NCBI GenBank assembly: GCA_023450335.1
Contig: JAEXHA010000011.1
Location: 1 to 17,647, forward strand
Length of the DNA: 17,647 bases
Source of the DNA: Actinomycetes bacterium
Lineage (GTDB): Bacteria > Actinomycetota > Actinomycetes > Actinomycetales > Microbacteriaceae
Reading direction: 5' to 3'
The notes beneath the pieces are model-generated. The model was not told the DNA's origin, ran no database searches, and was given only the letters and a program-made list of their open reading frames with translations. The position numbers and the translations under genes are program-made. Below, in pieces: positions 1 through 6,318 of this stretch. The first letter of the stretch is position 1. Each line of letters begins with the position of its first letter.

Positions 1-81
1 GGACGGGCCCGCGCCACGTGGGCGCGCCCGATCGGGATGCAATCCCGCGTCCCGTGCCCGTGCCCGGCGGTCTGAAGGACC
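1..81. other. Left-edge non-coding stretch with two small inverted repeats
   Basis: No gene is supported here. Two short inverted repeats are visible: GCGCC/GGCGC around 11-25, and CGGGAT (33-38) facing ATCCCG (42-47) across a 3-nt loop. They lie just past the stop codon of the minus-strand PIG-L gene, so they could help end its transcript, but there is no T-tract on that strand and such short stems are common by chance in DNA this GC-rich. Confidence 0.25.
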
Positions 82-927
82 TCAGCCCAGCGGGTCGGCG
101 ACCAAGTCGCGCACGTGGTAGAACTCCTGGTCCCACAGCAGGTAGACCAGCCAGGCGGGCAACGAGTATGCGGCCTGGAGGTAGTCCTCCTGTGAGGCGT
201 GGATCTTCCAGCCGTCCATCTTCTTGCCGGTCTCCGCGGCCATCGCGTACTCGGGGTCGGGCTGGTTCGCGGCCACGAACTCCCCCACCTCGCCACCGAA
301 CATCGTCAACGCAGTGGTCGGGCTGATCGTGTAGACGAGGTGCTCGGGTCCGGCGTACGCACCGCCCTCTTCGGCGATCTGCGCGATGGCCAGTTCTGTC
401 ACGCGCCCCATCTCCATGTGGTCCTTGTGGCCGGTGGCACCGGAAGCGGGCCAGAACCCGACCACCACGTCGGGTTCGACGCGCTTCATCACCGCGACGA
501 CGCGATCGACCAGCTCGTCTTCATCGATCTCGGGCAACCCGCCGTCGGGGTAGTCCCAGACCTCGTGCTCGTCGACACCGAGGTGGAAGCTGTTCTTCAG
601 CGCCTCGGCCTTGCGCACGATACCGAGGTCGTCCTGCCGTGCGACGACCGGCGTCTGGTGCCCGGCTTCGCCCCGCGTCGCAGTGATCATGGCGGTGTAG
701 GCGCCGTCGCGGTCCTTGGCCCGCCAAAACAGGCCGTTGACGGTCTGCTCGTCATCGGGGTGGGCGAAGACGCCGAGCACCCGCTTTCCGTTCAGTTCAC
801 CGACGACCGAGTCCACGCCTTTCGCGGTCGGCATGTGAAACAGGTTCCGTCCGGCCCAATAGGCGCCGATGACGGCCACCACGAGAAGGGACGCGACGAC
901 GATGAGCGCGATCCAGCGCTTGCGCAT
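82..927 (-). CDS. Membrane-anchored PIG-L family (LmbE-like) deacetylase
   Basis: Predicted zinc-dependent N-deacetylase of the PIG-L/LmbE family, which removes acetyl groups from N-acetylglucosamine-type substrates (GlcNAc-PI, mycothiol precursors and conjugates, some antibiotics). The 281-residue protein starts MRKRW at an ATG preceded by GGAG about 6 nt upstream; an upstream in-frame extension lacks this site. A hydrophobic segment at residues 5-25 after basic residues predicts a single-pass anchor with the catalytic domain outside the cell. The metal site is visible as AHPDDE (55-60) and GHKDH (166-170), with conserved RKAEAL (105-110) and DGGL (128-131). The anchor argues against it being cytoplasmic MshB or Mca, so an envelope or extracellular amino-sugar substrate is more likely (inference). 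The DUF2207 gene lies 99 bp upstream on the same strand. Family call is firm; substrate unknown. Confidence 0.88.
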   Translation of the reverse strand: MRKRWIALIVVASLLVVAVIGAYWAGRNLFHMPTAKGVDSVVGELNGKRVLGVFAHPDDEQTVNGLFWRAKDRDGAYTAMITATRGEAGHQTPVVARQDDLGIVRKAEALKNSFHLGVDEHEVWDYPDGGLPEIDEDELVDRVVAVMKRVEPDVVVGFWPASGATGHKDHMEMGRVTELAIAQIAEEGGAYAGPEHLVYTISPTTALTMFGGEVGEFVAANQPDPEYAMAAETGKKMDGWKIHASQEDYLQAAYSLPAWLVYLLWDQEFYHVRDLVADPLG

Positions 928-959
928 GGCTACTCCGTTGTAGAGAAGGTTCGGGTCAC

Positions 960-988
960 CCGCGTGAGACGCGGATCGAAGCATCCTA
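960..988 (-). promoter_or_regulatory. Possible promoter and hairpin ahead of the PIG-L gene
   Basis: On the minus strand a TAGGAT hexamer (988-983) fits an actinobacterial -10 box and would place a start near 976, about 50 nt before the PIG-L ATG. A 6-bp stem with 3-nt loop (CCGCGT 960-965, ACGCGG 969-974) follows. It could be part of the leader or a weak terminator for the upstream DUF2207 gene. No convincing -35 box is visible. Confidence 0.3.
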
Positions 989-1026
989 AACCGAACAACG
1001 CACGGTCGCCGCATCCGGCCCCACGG

Positions 1027-2811
1027 TCAGACCCCGCCGCCGCCTCCGCCGCCCCCGCCGCCTCCGGCCGAGCCCCCGCCGGACGAGCCACCGGAGGTCG
1101 ACGACGACGAGCTCGCGGCAGCCGACAGCGAACCGATGCCCGCCGCGAAAGATCCGGCGTCGAACGAACCGGTTCCGTAATACCAGACCGGGCCAGCGGC
1201 ATGGGTCGCGGTGTAGAGCACCGCCAGCTGCTGCGACCACTCCTTCTCCTGCCCGAACACCACCGCATACGGCAGCAGCGACTCGTACAGGCGCAGCATC
1301 TGGCGCGGATCGTCCGTGTCCACCGGCATCCGTTCGGCGCCTTCGGGCGACTGCAGCATGCGGATGCGGTCGGCCTCCGCCCACTCGATGAACTCCTGCA
1401 GCCCCTTCAGATGGTCGCGCGCCTCGGCGCCGGCCGCTGTCAGCGGCGAGCGCACCAGCATGATGAACAAGAAGGCCACGACAGCCATGGCGCCGACGAT
1501 CAGCAGCACCGGCCACGGCGAATCCACGCCCCCATCGAGCGCGATGATCCCCGCGATGAAGGTCACCAGAGCCGCCCCGGCTGCCACGGCGAACGGCAGC
1601 GCCCACGCGACCGGTGGCACCGGACGATACAGCCCGCGCCCCTTCAGCGCCCGACGCGCCTCTTTGAGGATCTGCTGCGCCACTTTGGAGAGCCGCTGGT
1701 CCTGTGACCCGAAGGTGTACTGGTCCCCCGGCATCCCACTCGGAAACAGCCCCGCCAGCAGCATGCGGCCGTCGCCGTCAGCCCGCGACGGGTCGATGAG
1801 CTCAGCGATGAGCTTGGCTCCGCCCCAGAACTTCTTCGGCCCTTCGACGATGCGGATCGATCCGACAACGGCCTGCTCGAGCACCTCGGCCGGAATGGCT
1901 TTGCTCGTCTTATGCAGAAGCACAGCGCTCTCGAGCGCGTCCAGCCCGGGCGGGGGCGTGTACTCGGCGATGATGGTCGGCCGCCCCGGCTCGTCGCGCA
2001 GATACTTTCGCCGCGATCGCACGGCCAGCGCTGCCGCGCCCAGCGCCCCGGCCCCGCCGACCAGCTGCACCCAGCCCGCCGGCCCCGCGAGGTAGGACGT
2101 GTCGAACAGAGTGAACGTGTCGTCGGCGAAGCCGATCGCGATGGTCAGGGTCTCGTGCGGGGCGAGGCCGGCCTGCGTGGCGGTCAGCGTCACGCCGCCG
2201 TCGTCGGCGGGGACCACATCAGTCGACGCGCACGACGCCTCCGAGTCCTGAGCGCCGGCGTAACAGGACCAGCGGCCGGACAACTGGTCGGCCAATGCGG
2301 CGTCCAGGTGCACCCGTGCGGTCACTTCACCGAACGGCTGCGCCCAGTCGACACCGTTGACGTCCCAGTAGAACTCCAAACCGGTGTCGTCGAACTGCCA
2401 CGTCACGTTCTCGAGCGTGTACGTGAACACGTACGTCTGCACGCCGTGCACATAGTCGTCGGCCCGCGAGGTCATCGAGAAGGTCCCATCCTCCGCGTCG
2501 CTCTCGGCCGCACGGGGGGCGCCGTCGCCGTCGGTGATCGACACGAGTCGAGGGTGCAGGGGCTGCCCGTTGTAGGTGTCGGGGATCACCCGGCGCATGC
2601 CGCGGTTCTGATCGGTGTCGGGGAACCGAGCGACGAATTCTTCGACCACCTCGAGCCGGCTCGAACCGTCGTCTGCGCGGGTGAGCGTGTAATCGACGGT
2701 CAAGCTGTCGAAGGTGAAGTCGTCGACGTCTGCGGCGGCGGGCGCCGCCAGGGTCAGGGATGCCAGGATTCCGATCGCCGCCACGACGAGAACATGCAGG
2801 AACCGACGCAT
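1027..2811 (-). CDS. DUF2207 domain-containing membrane protein
   Basis: Predicted envelope protein of the DUF2207 family; molecular role unknown. The 594-residue product begins MRRFLHV with AGGGTGG 5 nt upstream of the ATG, and a longer in-frame extension is rejected because it would run into the divergent MarR gene. A signal peptide (about 1-27, ending APAAA) leads into an extracellular domain (about 28-240) with a possible disulfide pair C183/C194. Next come a membrane segment (about 245-265), a cytoplasmic part (about 266-400), two membrane segments (about 402-424 and 433-453), a cytoplasmic C-terminal domain, and a Ser/Gly tail from about 563 that ends in a run of 11 glycines and Val. 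The Gly-rich end is typical of this family. The gene diverges from marR across only 36 bp, so its promoter must overlap marR or be very compact. Confidence 0.87.
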   Translation of the reverse strand: MRRFLHVLVVAAIGILASLTLAAPAAADVDDFTFDSLTVDYTLTRADDGSSRLEVVEEFVARFPDTDQNRGMRRVIPDTYNGQPLHPRLVSITDGDGAPRAAESDAEDGTFSMTSRADDYVHGVQTYVFTYTLENVTWQFDDTGLEFYWDVNGVDWAQPFGEVTARVHLDAALADQLSGRWSCYAGAQDSEASCASTDVVPADDGGVTLTATQAGLAPHETLTIAIGFADDTFTLFDTSYLAGPAGWVQLVGGAGALGAAALAVRSRRKYLRDEPGRPTIIAEYTPPPGLDALESAVLLHKTSKAIPAEVLEQAVVGSIRIVEGPKKFWGGAKLIAELIDPSRADGDGRMLLAGLFPSGMPGDQYTFGSQDQRLSKVAQQILKEARRALKGRGLYRPVPPVAWALPFAVAAGAALVTFIAGIIALDGGVDSPWPVLLIVGAMAVVAFLFIMLVRSPLTAAGAEARDHLKGLQEFIEWAEADRIRMLQSPEGAERMPVDTDDPRQMLRLYESLLPYAVVFGQEKEWSQQLAVLYTATHAAGPVWYYGTGSFDAGSFAAGIGSLSAAASSSSSTSGGSSGGGSAGGGGGGGGGGGV

Positions 2812-2834
2812 GATCACCACCCTATGGGGCCCGC

Positions 2835-2847
2835 TACAGTTGACGCC
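2835..2847 (+). promoter_or_regulatory. Putative leaderless -10 box for the MarR gene
   Basis: TACAGT (2835-2840) matches the actinobacterial TANNNT -10 pattern and is followed by exactly 7 nt before the ATG at 2848. No Shine-Dalgarno sequence is present. Transcription would therefore begin at or next to the A of the start codon, giving a leaderless mRNA (inference). Confidence 0.45.
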
Positions 2848-3279
2848 ATGACCGACCGCCGCCTCGCCATCGCCGCGTGGGAGAGCCTGTTCCGCGCTCA
2901 GCACGAGGTGTTCGACGAGATCAACGACGCCTTTCACGGGGGCGAGTTGGCGCAGGCCGAGTACGACGTTCTGCTCACCGTCACCCGTGGGCAGAACAAC
3001 TCCGCGCGGCTGCGCGACGTCACGGCGAACATGCTGATCAGCCAGCCGAGCGTCTCACGTCTGGTCGATCGCATGGTGGCCCGTGGGCTCATCACGAAAA
3101 CCCCCGATCCAGCCGACGGGCGCGGCGCGATCCTCGTCGCGACGCCGGAGGGCGCCGCCTCGTTCCGCCGCCTCGCCACCACGCACGGCCGGGCGATCGC
3201 CGACCGCATGTCGGTACTCAGCGACGACGAGCTCGCGCAGCTGCGTGCCCTCGCCGAGAAGCTGCGCAACCGCGTCTGA
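2848..3279 (+). CDS. MarR family transcriptional regulator
   Basis: Predicted dimeric winged-helix DNA-binding regulator of 143 residues, the usual MarR length. The N-terminal helices (about 5-35) and C-terminal helix (about 120-140) would form the dimer interface. The winged helix-turn-helix spans about 38-102, with the recognition region ISQPSVSRLVDRMVARGLI and a wing around DPADGRGAIL (87-96). The ATG is chosen because it begins the recognisable domain and sits 7 nt after a -10-like TACAGT; an in-frame upstream extension is the antisense shadow of DUF2207. It diverges from DUF2207 and converges on the ABC permease gene, so autoregulation and control of either neighbour are both possible. 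Ligand and targets are not readable from the sequence. Confidence 0.9.
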   Translation: MTDRRLAIAAWESLFRAQHEVFDEINDAFHGGELAQAEYDVLLTVTRGQNNSARLRDVTANMLISQPSVSRLVDRMVARGLITKTPDPADGRGAILVATPEGAASFRRLATTHGRAIADRMSVLSDDELAQLRALAEKLRNRV

Positions 3280-3298
3280 GCGCCGGCATCCACCGCTC
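3278..3298. terminator. Small stem-loop at the marR stop codon, loop holding GGCATCC
   Basis: GAGCG (3278-3282) and CGCTC (3294-3298) pair across an 11-nt loop that contains GGCATCC. The left arm overlaps the TGA of marR. The stem is only 5 bp and has no T-tract, so terminator function is a guess. The remaining bases to 3357 between the convergent marR and permease genes hold nothing else I can support. Confidence 0.22.
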
Positions 3299-3357
3299 TG
3301 GCATCGCGCGCGCCGCCCCGCCACCTCCAGCCCGCGCCCGACCGCGCCGCCCCGCCA

Positions 3358-4092
3358 TCAGGGCGTGCGACGCCGCAGGGTCAGCGACGCGAGGATGAGG
3401 GCGCCGGCGGCGAAGGCCGCGACGATCACCAGCGGGCCGGTGAGGTCCCAGCCCTCCTCCCCCGCGGCGACCGCGGCCACGGCGTCGATGGCGTAGCTCA
3501 GCGGCAGCCAATCGCTGATTCTCTCGAGCACCTCGGGCATCTGATCGCGGGGCATGAACAGCCCGCCGAGGATCATCTGCGGGAACACCAGCACGGGCAT
3601 GAACTGCACGGCCTGGAACTCGGTGCGCGCGAACGCGCTGGCGAGCAGCCCCAGCGCGGTGCCCAAAATGGCATCCACCACCGCGACCAGCCCCAGCTGC
3701 CACAGCGGCCCGGCGACGTCGAGACCGCAGACGTACACCGCGAAGGCGACGGTCACGATCGCCTGCAGCGTGGCCATGAGGCCGAACGCGAGCGCGTAGC
3801 CGGCGATGAAGTCGGCCTTGCCCAGTGGCGTCGTCATGAGGCGTTCGAGCGTGCCGCTGCGCCGCTCGCGCAGCGTCGTGATCGAGGTGATCAAGAACAT
3901 CACCACGAACGGGAACAGCGCCAGAATCGGGCCGCCGAATCGGTCGAACACGCCCTCCTGCTCGCTGAACAGCCACGCGAACAGGCCGACCAGAAGGCTC
4001 GGCGCCACGAGCATCAGGGCAATCGAGCGGGGGTCGTGACTGAGCTGACGCAGCACGCGCCCGGCGGTGGCGAAGGTGCGGACGGCGTTCAT
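3358..4092 (-). CDS. ABC-2 type transporter permease
   Basis: Membrane subunit of an ABC exporter, 244 residues with about six hydrophobic segments, in the DrrB-like ABC-2 class that exports drugs, lipids or polysaccharides. Visible features are an N-terminal cytoplasmic helix, a first membrane segment (about 23-43, LMLVAPSLLVGLFAWLF), the cytoplasmic loop TTLRERRSGTLERLMTTPL that is typical of the family just after the second segment, and the conserved LGGLFMPRDQMP before the fifth-sixth segment region. Its ATG shares the ATGA overlap (4089-4092) with the stop of the upstream ATPase gene, indicating translational coupling and a two-subunit transporter (one ATPase, one permease, each probably dimeric). 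Substrate unknown; the adjacent MarR and TetR genes suggest a toxic compound. Confidence 0.92.
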   Translation of the reverse strand: MNAVRTFATAGRVLRQLSHDPRSIALMLVAPSLLVGLFAWLFSEQEGVFDRFGGPILALFPFVVMFLITSITTLRERRSGTLERLMTTPLGKADFIAGYALAFGLMATLQAIVTVAFAVYVCGLDVAGPLWQLGLVAVVDAILGTALGLLASAFARTEFQAVQFMPVLVFPQMILGGLFMPRDQMPEVLERISDWLPLSYAIDAVAAVAAGEEGWDLTGPLVIVAAFAAGALILASLTLRRRTP

Positions 4093-4853
4093 GCGGCGGC
4101 GTCCCGTTCGATGAGCGCGAGGAACGCGGCGTCGGGATCGGGTGCGCCGGTGTCGGCCAGCAGCTCCGCAGGGGTGGTGTCGGCCATGAGGCGCCCCGCG
4201 CGCATGAGCAGCAGGTGGTCGCAGCGCAGCGCCTCGTCCATGACGTGGCTCGAGATCACAAGGGTCGCGCCGGCGTCGGCGAGCGCACGGAACACCCCCC
4301 ACAGCTCTGAGCGCAGCAGCGGGTCCAGCCCTACGGTCGGTTCGTCGAGGACGACCAGTTCGGGCGAGCCGAGCATGGCGACGGCGAGCGAGACGCGGTT
4401 CTCCTGTCCCCCGCTGAGGGATGCCACGGTCTGGCCGGCCTGGTCACGCAGCCCCGTCTGATCGATCACGCGGTCGATGTCACTGCGGGGTGCGCCGATG
4501 AGCCGGGCGAAGTAGCTGAGGTTCTGGCGGATCGTGAGGTCGGCGTACACCGACGCAGCCTGGGTGTCGTAGGCGACGCGGCGTCGCAGCGCGGCACTAC
4601 CGGCGGACTCTCCGAGCACCGTGACGGTGCCGCCGGTGACTTTCTGCACGCCGACGATCGCGCGCATGAGGGTCGTCTTGCCGCAGCCGGACGGGCCGAG
4701 CAGTCCCGTGATCCGGCCGCGCGCGATCTCGACGTCGAGACCGTCGAAGACCTCGGCGCGGCCGCGTCGCACATGCAGTCCGCGGACTTCCACCGCCGCG
4801 GCGCGCATCGCTCGCCGCGTAGGGGCCTTCGGCGCGTCGGTATTATTCATCAT
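4089..4853 (-). CDS. ABC transporter ATP-binding protein
   Basis: Nucleotide-binding subunit that powers the permease encoded next. From the chosen ATG (4853, MMNNTD) it has 254 residues: Walker A GPSGCGKTT (53-61), Q-loop around YDTQ (95-98), signature LSGGQENR (146-153), Walker B LVVLDE (166-171), D-loop VGLDP (174-178) and H-loop His203 (SSHVMDEA). All catalytic elements are intact. The start is uncertain: no Shine-Dalgarno is visible before ATG 4853 or 4850, though CACAAT (4866-4861) lies 7 nt upstream and could be a -10 box of a leaderless mRNA. ATG 4808 (MRAAAVEV) is an alternative. A longer in-frame extension up to 4955 runs into the repeat island and is rejected. An 18-bp inverted repeat covers the start codon, so a bound regulator could block transcription. 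Confidence 0.92.
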   Translation of the reverse strand: MMNNTDAPKAPTRRAMRAAAVEVRGLHVRRGRAEVFDGLDVEIARGRITGLLGPSGCGKTTLMRAIVGVQKVTGGTVTVLGESAGSAALRRRVAYDTQAASVYADLTIRQNLSYFARLIGAPRSDIDRVIDQTGLRDQAGQTVASLSGGQENRVSLAVAMLGSPELVVLDEPTVGLDPLLRSELWGVFRALADAGATLVISSHVMDEALRCDHLLLMRAGRLMADTTPAELLADTGAPDPDAAFLALIERDAAA

Positions 4854-4862
4854 GTGATGAAT
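4845..4862. promoter_or_regulatory. 18-bp inverted repeat, candidate operator of the ABC exporter
   Basis: ATTCATCA (4845-4852) and TGATGAAT (4855-4862) are perfect reverse complements separated by TG. In a 70% GC genome an AT-rich perfect 8+8 palindrome stands out. It covers the ATPase start codon and abuts the possible -10 box CACAAT, a good place for a repressor. The size suits a TetR- or MarR-type dimer, and both genes flank the exporter, so which protein binds is open. Confidence 0.5.
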
Positions 4863-4871
4863 TGTGCGCCG

Positions 4872-5355
4872 GTGGATGCCGGGAGTCAAGACACCGGGCG
4901 TCATGTCACACAAACCGCGACCTCCACCCCCGGCATCCCGCATCTTCTGTGACACACCCCCGGCGGCGGGCTGGCCGGCGGATGCCGGGGGTCAAGCCGC
5001 CGCCCGCCATGTCACACAAACCGCGACCTCCACCCCCGGCATCCCGCACTTTCTGTGACACACCGCGGGCCGGCGCGGTGGGGTCCCGGCCGGCAACGGT
5101 GCGGGCCCAGCCGGCGGGCCGGCCGGTGGATGCCCGGAGTCAAGCCCACCCGCCGTGTCACACAAACCGCGACCTCCATCCTCGGCATCCCACACCTTCT
5201 GTGACACACCCCCGCCGGCAACGGTGCGGGCTCGAGCGGCAACGGTGCGGGCGCAGCCGACGGCCCGGCCGGTGGATGCCGAGAGTCAAACCCACCCGCC
5301 ATGTCACACAAACCGCGGCCTCCGACCCCGGCATCCCACACCTGATGTGACACAC
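4872..5355. repeat. Four-copy composite palindromic repeat island
   Basis: Copies of an 84-86 bp unit lie at 4872-4957, 4978-5063, 5126-5209 and 5272-5355 in the gap between the TetR gene and the ABC operon. Each unit begins (G)GTGGATGCC or CGGATGCC and ends TGTGACACA. Within it a core of exactly 53 bp in every copy is bounded by TGTCACA and TGTGACA (4904-4956, 5010-5062, 5156-5208, 5302-5354). A second, interlocked inverted pair joins the unit start to the core centre, e.g. GGATGCCGGGGGT at 4980-4992 with ACCCCCGGCATCC at 5032-5044. Copies differ by scattered substitutions, mostly in the outer half. The 4863-5438 gap contains no believable gene. This resembles BIME/REP or small non-autonomous element arrays; function unknown. 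Confidence 0.9.
5091..5252 (+). repeat. Three direct repeats of CGGCAACGGTGCGGGC between the large units
   Basis: The identical 16-mer occurs at 5091-5106, 5216-5231 and 5237-5252, in the spacers that separate units 2-3 and 3-4 of the island. This suggests that unit plus spacer was duplicated together at least once and that the 16-mer was then duplicated locally. Confidence 0.8.
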
Positions 5356-5400
5356 CTCGGCCGACGCTCGGCCGGCGCGGTCACCCAGGCGGGCGCGGCC

Positions 5401-5428
5401 GGGGCGCGGGGCGCGGGGCGCGGGGCGT
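5401..5428 (+). repeat. Four tandem 7-bp repeats, GGGGCGC type
   Basis: GGGGCGC is repeated three times, followed by GGGGCGT, just beyond the end of the tetR gene. It is probably a slippage-prone simple repeat; G-runs on the plus strand could form a G-quadruplex. Confidence 0.7.
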
Positions 5429-5438
5429 CGACGAGCCC

Positions 5439-6038
5439 TCAGGCGTCGAGGTAGCGCTGCACGGTCGGGCCGACGCGGGCGATCAGTTCGTCGGCCGAGG
5501 CGCTGACCAGCGCCGGAAGTTTCACGATGTACCGGGACATGAGCAATCCTGCGATCTGGCTGCCCACCAGCGAGGCTCGCAGTTCGGCATCGGGCGTGCC
5601 CAGCGTCTTCGCGATGCGTCCGATGAGCTCGCGCTGCAGGAATTCGGCGAGCAGCGGGGTGGCCATGCGGTTGCCGATGCTCGTTCGCAGCAGCGCGACT
5701 GCGCGCTTGCGGGTTCCGGCATCCTCCATCTGCTCGAGCACGAACCGCACGATGCCGGCGCCCACCTCCTCGCGCGGTCCGGCCAGGATCAGCGGCACCG
5801 CGCGGTCGGGCCGCAGCGGCATGCCGACGGCGGCGGCGAACAGATCGGCCTTGGTGCCGAAGTAGTGGTGCACCAGCGCCGCGTCGACGCCCGCGCGCGT
5901 CGCGATGGCCCGCATCGTCGCGGCGTCGTAGCCATGGGCGCCGAACTCGTCAGCCGCAGCCGCGAGGATCCGGTCGCGTGCGTCGGAGCCGCCGCGCGGT
6001 CGGCCGCGGCGTCGCGGCTTCGGTGCGGTCTCGGTCAT
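5439..6038 (-). CDS. TetR/AcrR family transcriptional regulator
   Basis: Predicted dimeric repressor of 199 residues. A basic N-terminal tail (PKPRRRGRPRGG, 7-17) precedes the TetR helix-turn-helix domain at about 22-68, with recognition helix region GVDAALVHHYFGTKADLFAAAV typical of the family. The C-terminal ligand-binding domain (about 80-199) ends PTVQRYLDA and looks like the common actinobacterial TetR C-terminal type. The ATG at 6038 is supported by TAGGCT followed by 6 nt, a leaderless arrangement. The gene lies upstream of and codirectional with the ABC exporter, separated by the repeat island. An efflux repressor role is plausible, with the 18-bp palindrome at the ATPase start as a candidate target, but this is inferred from position only. 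Confidence 0.93.
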   Translation of the reverse strand: MTETAPKPRRRGRPRGGSDARDRILAAAADEFGAHGYDAATMRAIATRAGVDAALVHHYFGTKADLFAAAVGMPLRPDRAVPLILAGPREEVGAGIVRFVLEQMEDAGTRKRAVALLRTSIGNRMATPLLAEFLQRELIGRIAKTLGTPDAELRASLVGSQIAGLLMSRYIVKLPALVSASADELIARVGPTVQRYLDA

Positions 6039-6050
6039 GGCGTCAGCCTA
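6039..6050 (-). promoter_or_regulatory. Putative leaderless promoter -10 box of tetR
   Basis: On the minus strand TAGGCT (6050-6045) is followed by GACGCC and then the ATG. There is no Shine-Dalgarno. The preceding GCGCGCG and the TAGGCTGACG stretch are nearly identical to the region before the S9 peptidase gene at 12960-12971, which supports a real shared promoter type. Confidence 0.5.
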
Positions 6051-6082
6051 CGCGCGCGGCTCTCGTCGCCGCGCGCCCACGG

Positions 6083-6254
6083 CCAGCGCTCAAGTGGACG
6101 CGAACGTCGGCCTCCTGGCATCCACACCCCACTTACACGCCAACTCGAGCGCCGCTGCGCGCACGCACGCGAGCGACCAGCGCTCAAGTGGGCGCGAACG
6201 TCGGCCTGCTGGCATCCACACCCCACTTTCACGCCAACTCGAGCGCCCCTGCGG
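6083..6254. repeat. Two direct copies of a second palindromic repeat
   Basis: Two near-identical copies of about 76 bp start at 6083 and 6177 (period 94). Each has GCGCTC-AAGTGG near its left end and, after a loop containing GGCATCC, CCACTT and then GAGCGC at its right end. In copy 2 the arms are GCGCTC 6180-6185 with GAGCGC 6241-6246, and AAGTGGG 6186-6192 with CCCACTT 6222-6228. The copies fill most of the gap between the tetR start and the end of the DUF2804 operon. They could fold as a terminator for that operon, but there is no T-tract. No gene is supported in 6051-6318. Confidence 0.85.
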
Positions 6255-6318
6255 GCACGCGAGGGCGCGCACGCACGGGCACGCACGCCGGGCCACACAC
6301 CCACCCTGGGGAAACACC

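Noticed and set aside
199..1707. Open plus-strand frame of about 500 codons across the PIG-L and DUF2207 genes
   Set aside because: It crosses two supported minus-strand genes and their gap; the composition is typical of a shadow frame.
3310..3357. 14-bp direct repeat GCGCCGCCCCGCCA between marR and the ABC permease gene
   Set aside because: The sequence is almost pure G/C and low in complexity; two copies 34 bp apart are not surprising here.
4904..5354. Small repeated peptides (SQK..DAGGGGRGLCD type) encoded on the minus strand in each repeat unit
   Set aside because: The frame is kept only because the 53-bp core has no indels. There are no Shine-Dalgarno sites or leaderless signals, and the palindromes explain the conservation better.
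4872..5355. CRISPR array
   Set aside because: Units are 84-86 bp, imperfect and separated by uneven 20-63 bp gaps that themselves share repeats; no cas genes are present.
6051..6318. Several short open frames on both strands between tetR and DUF2804
   Set aside because: They translate the two direct repeats, have Arg/Ala/His-biased composition and no start signals; treated as non-coding.
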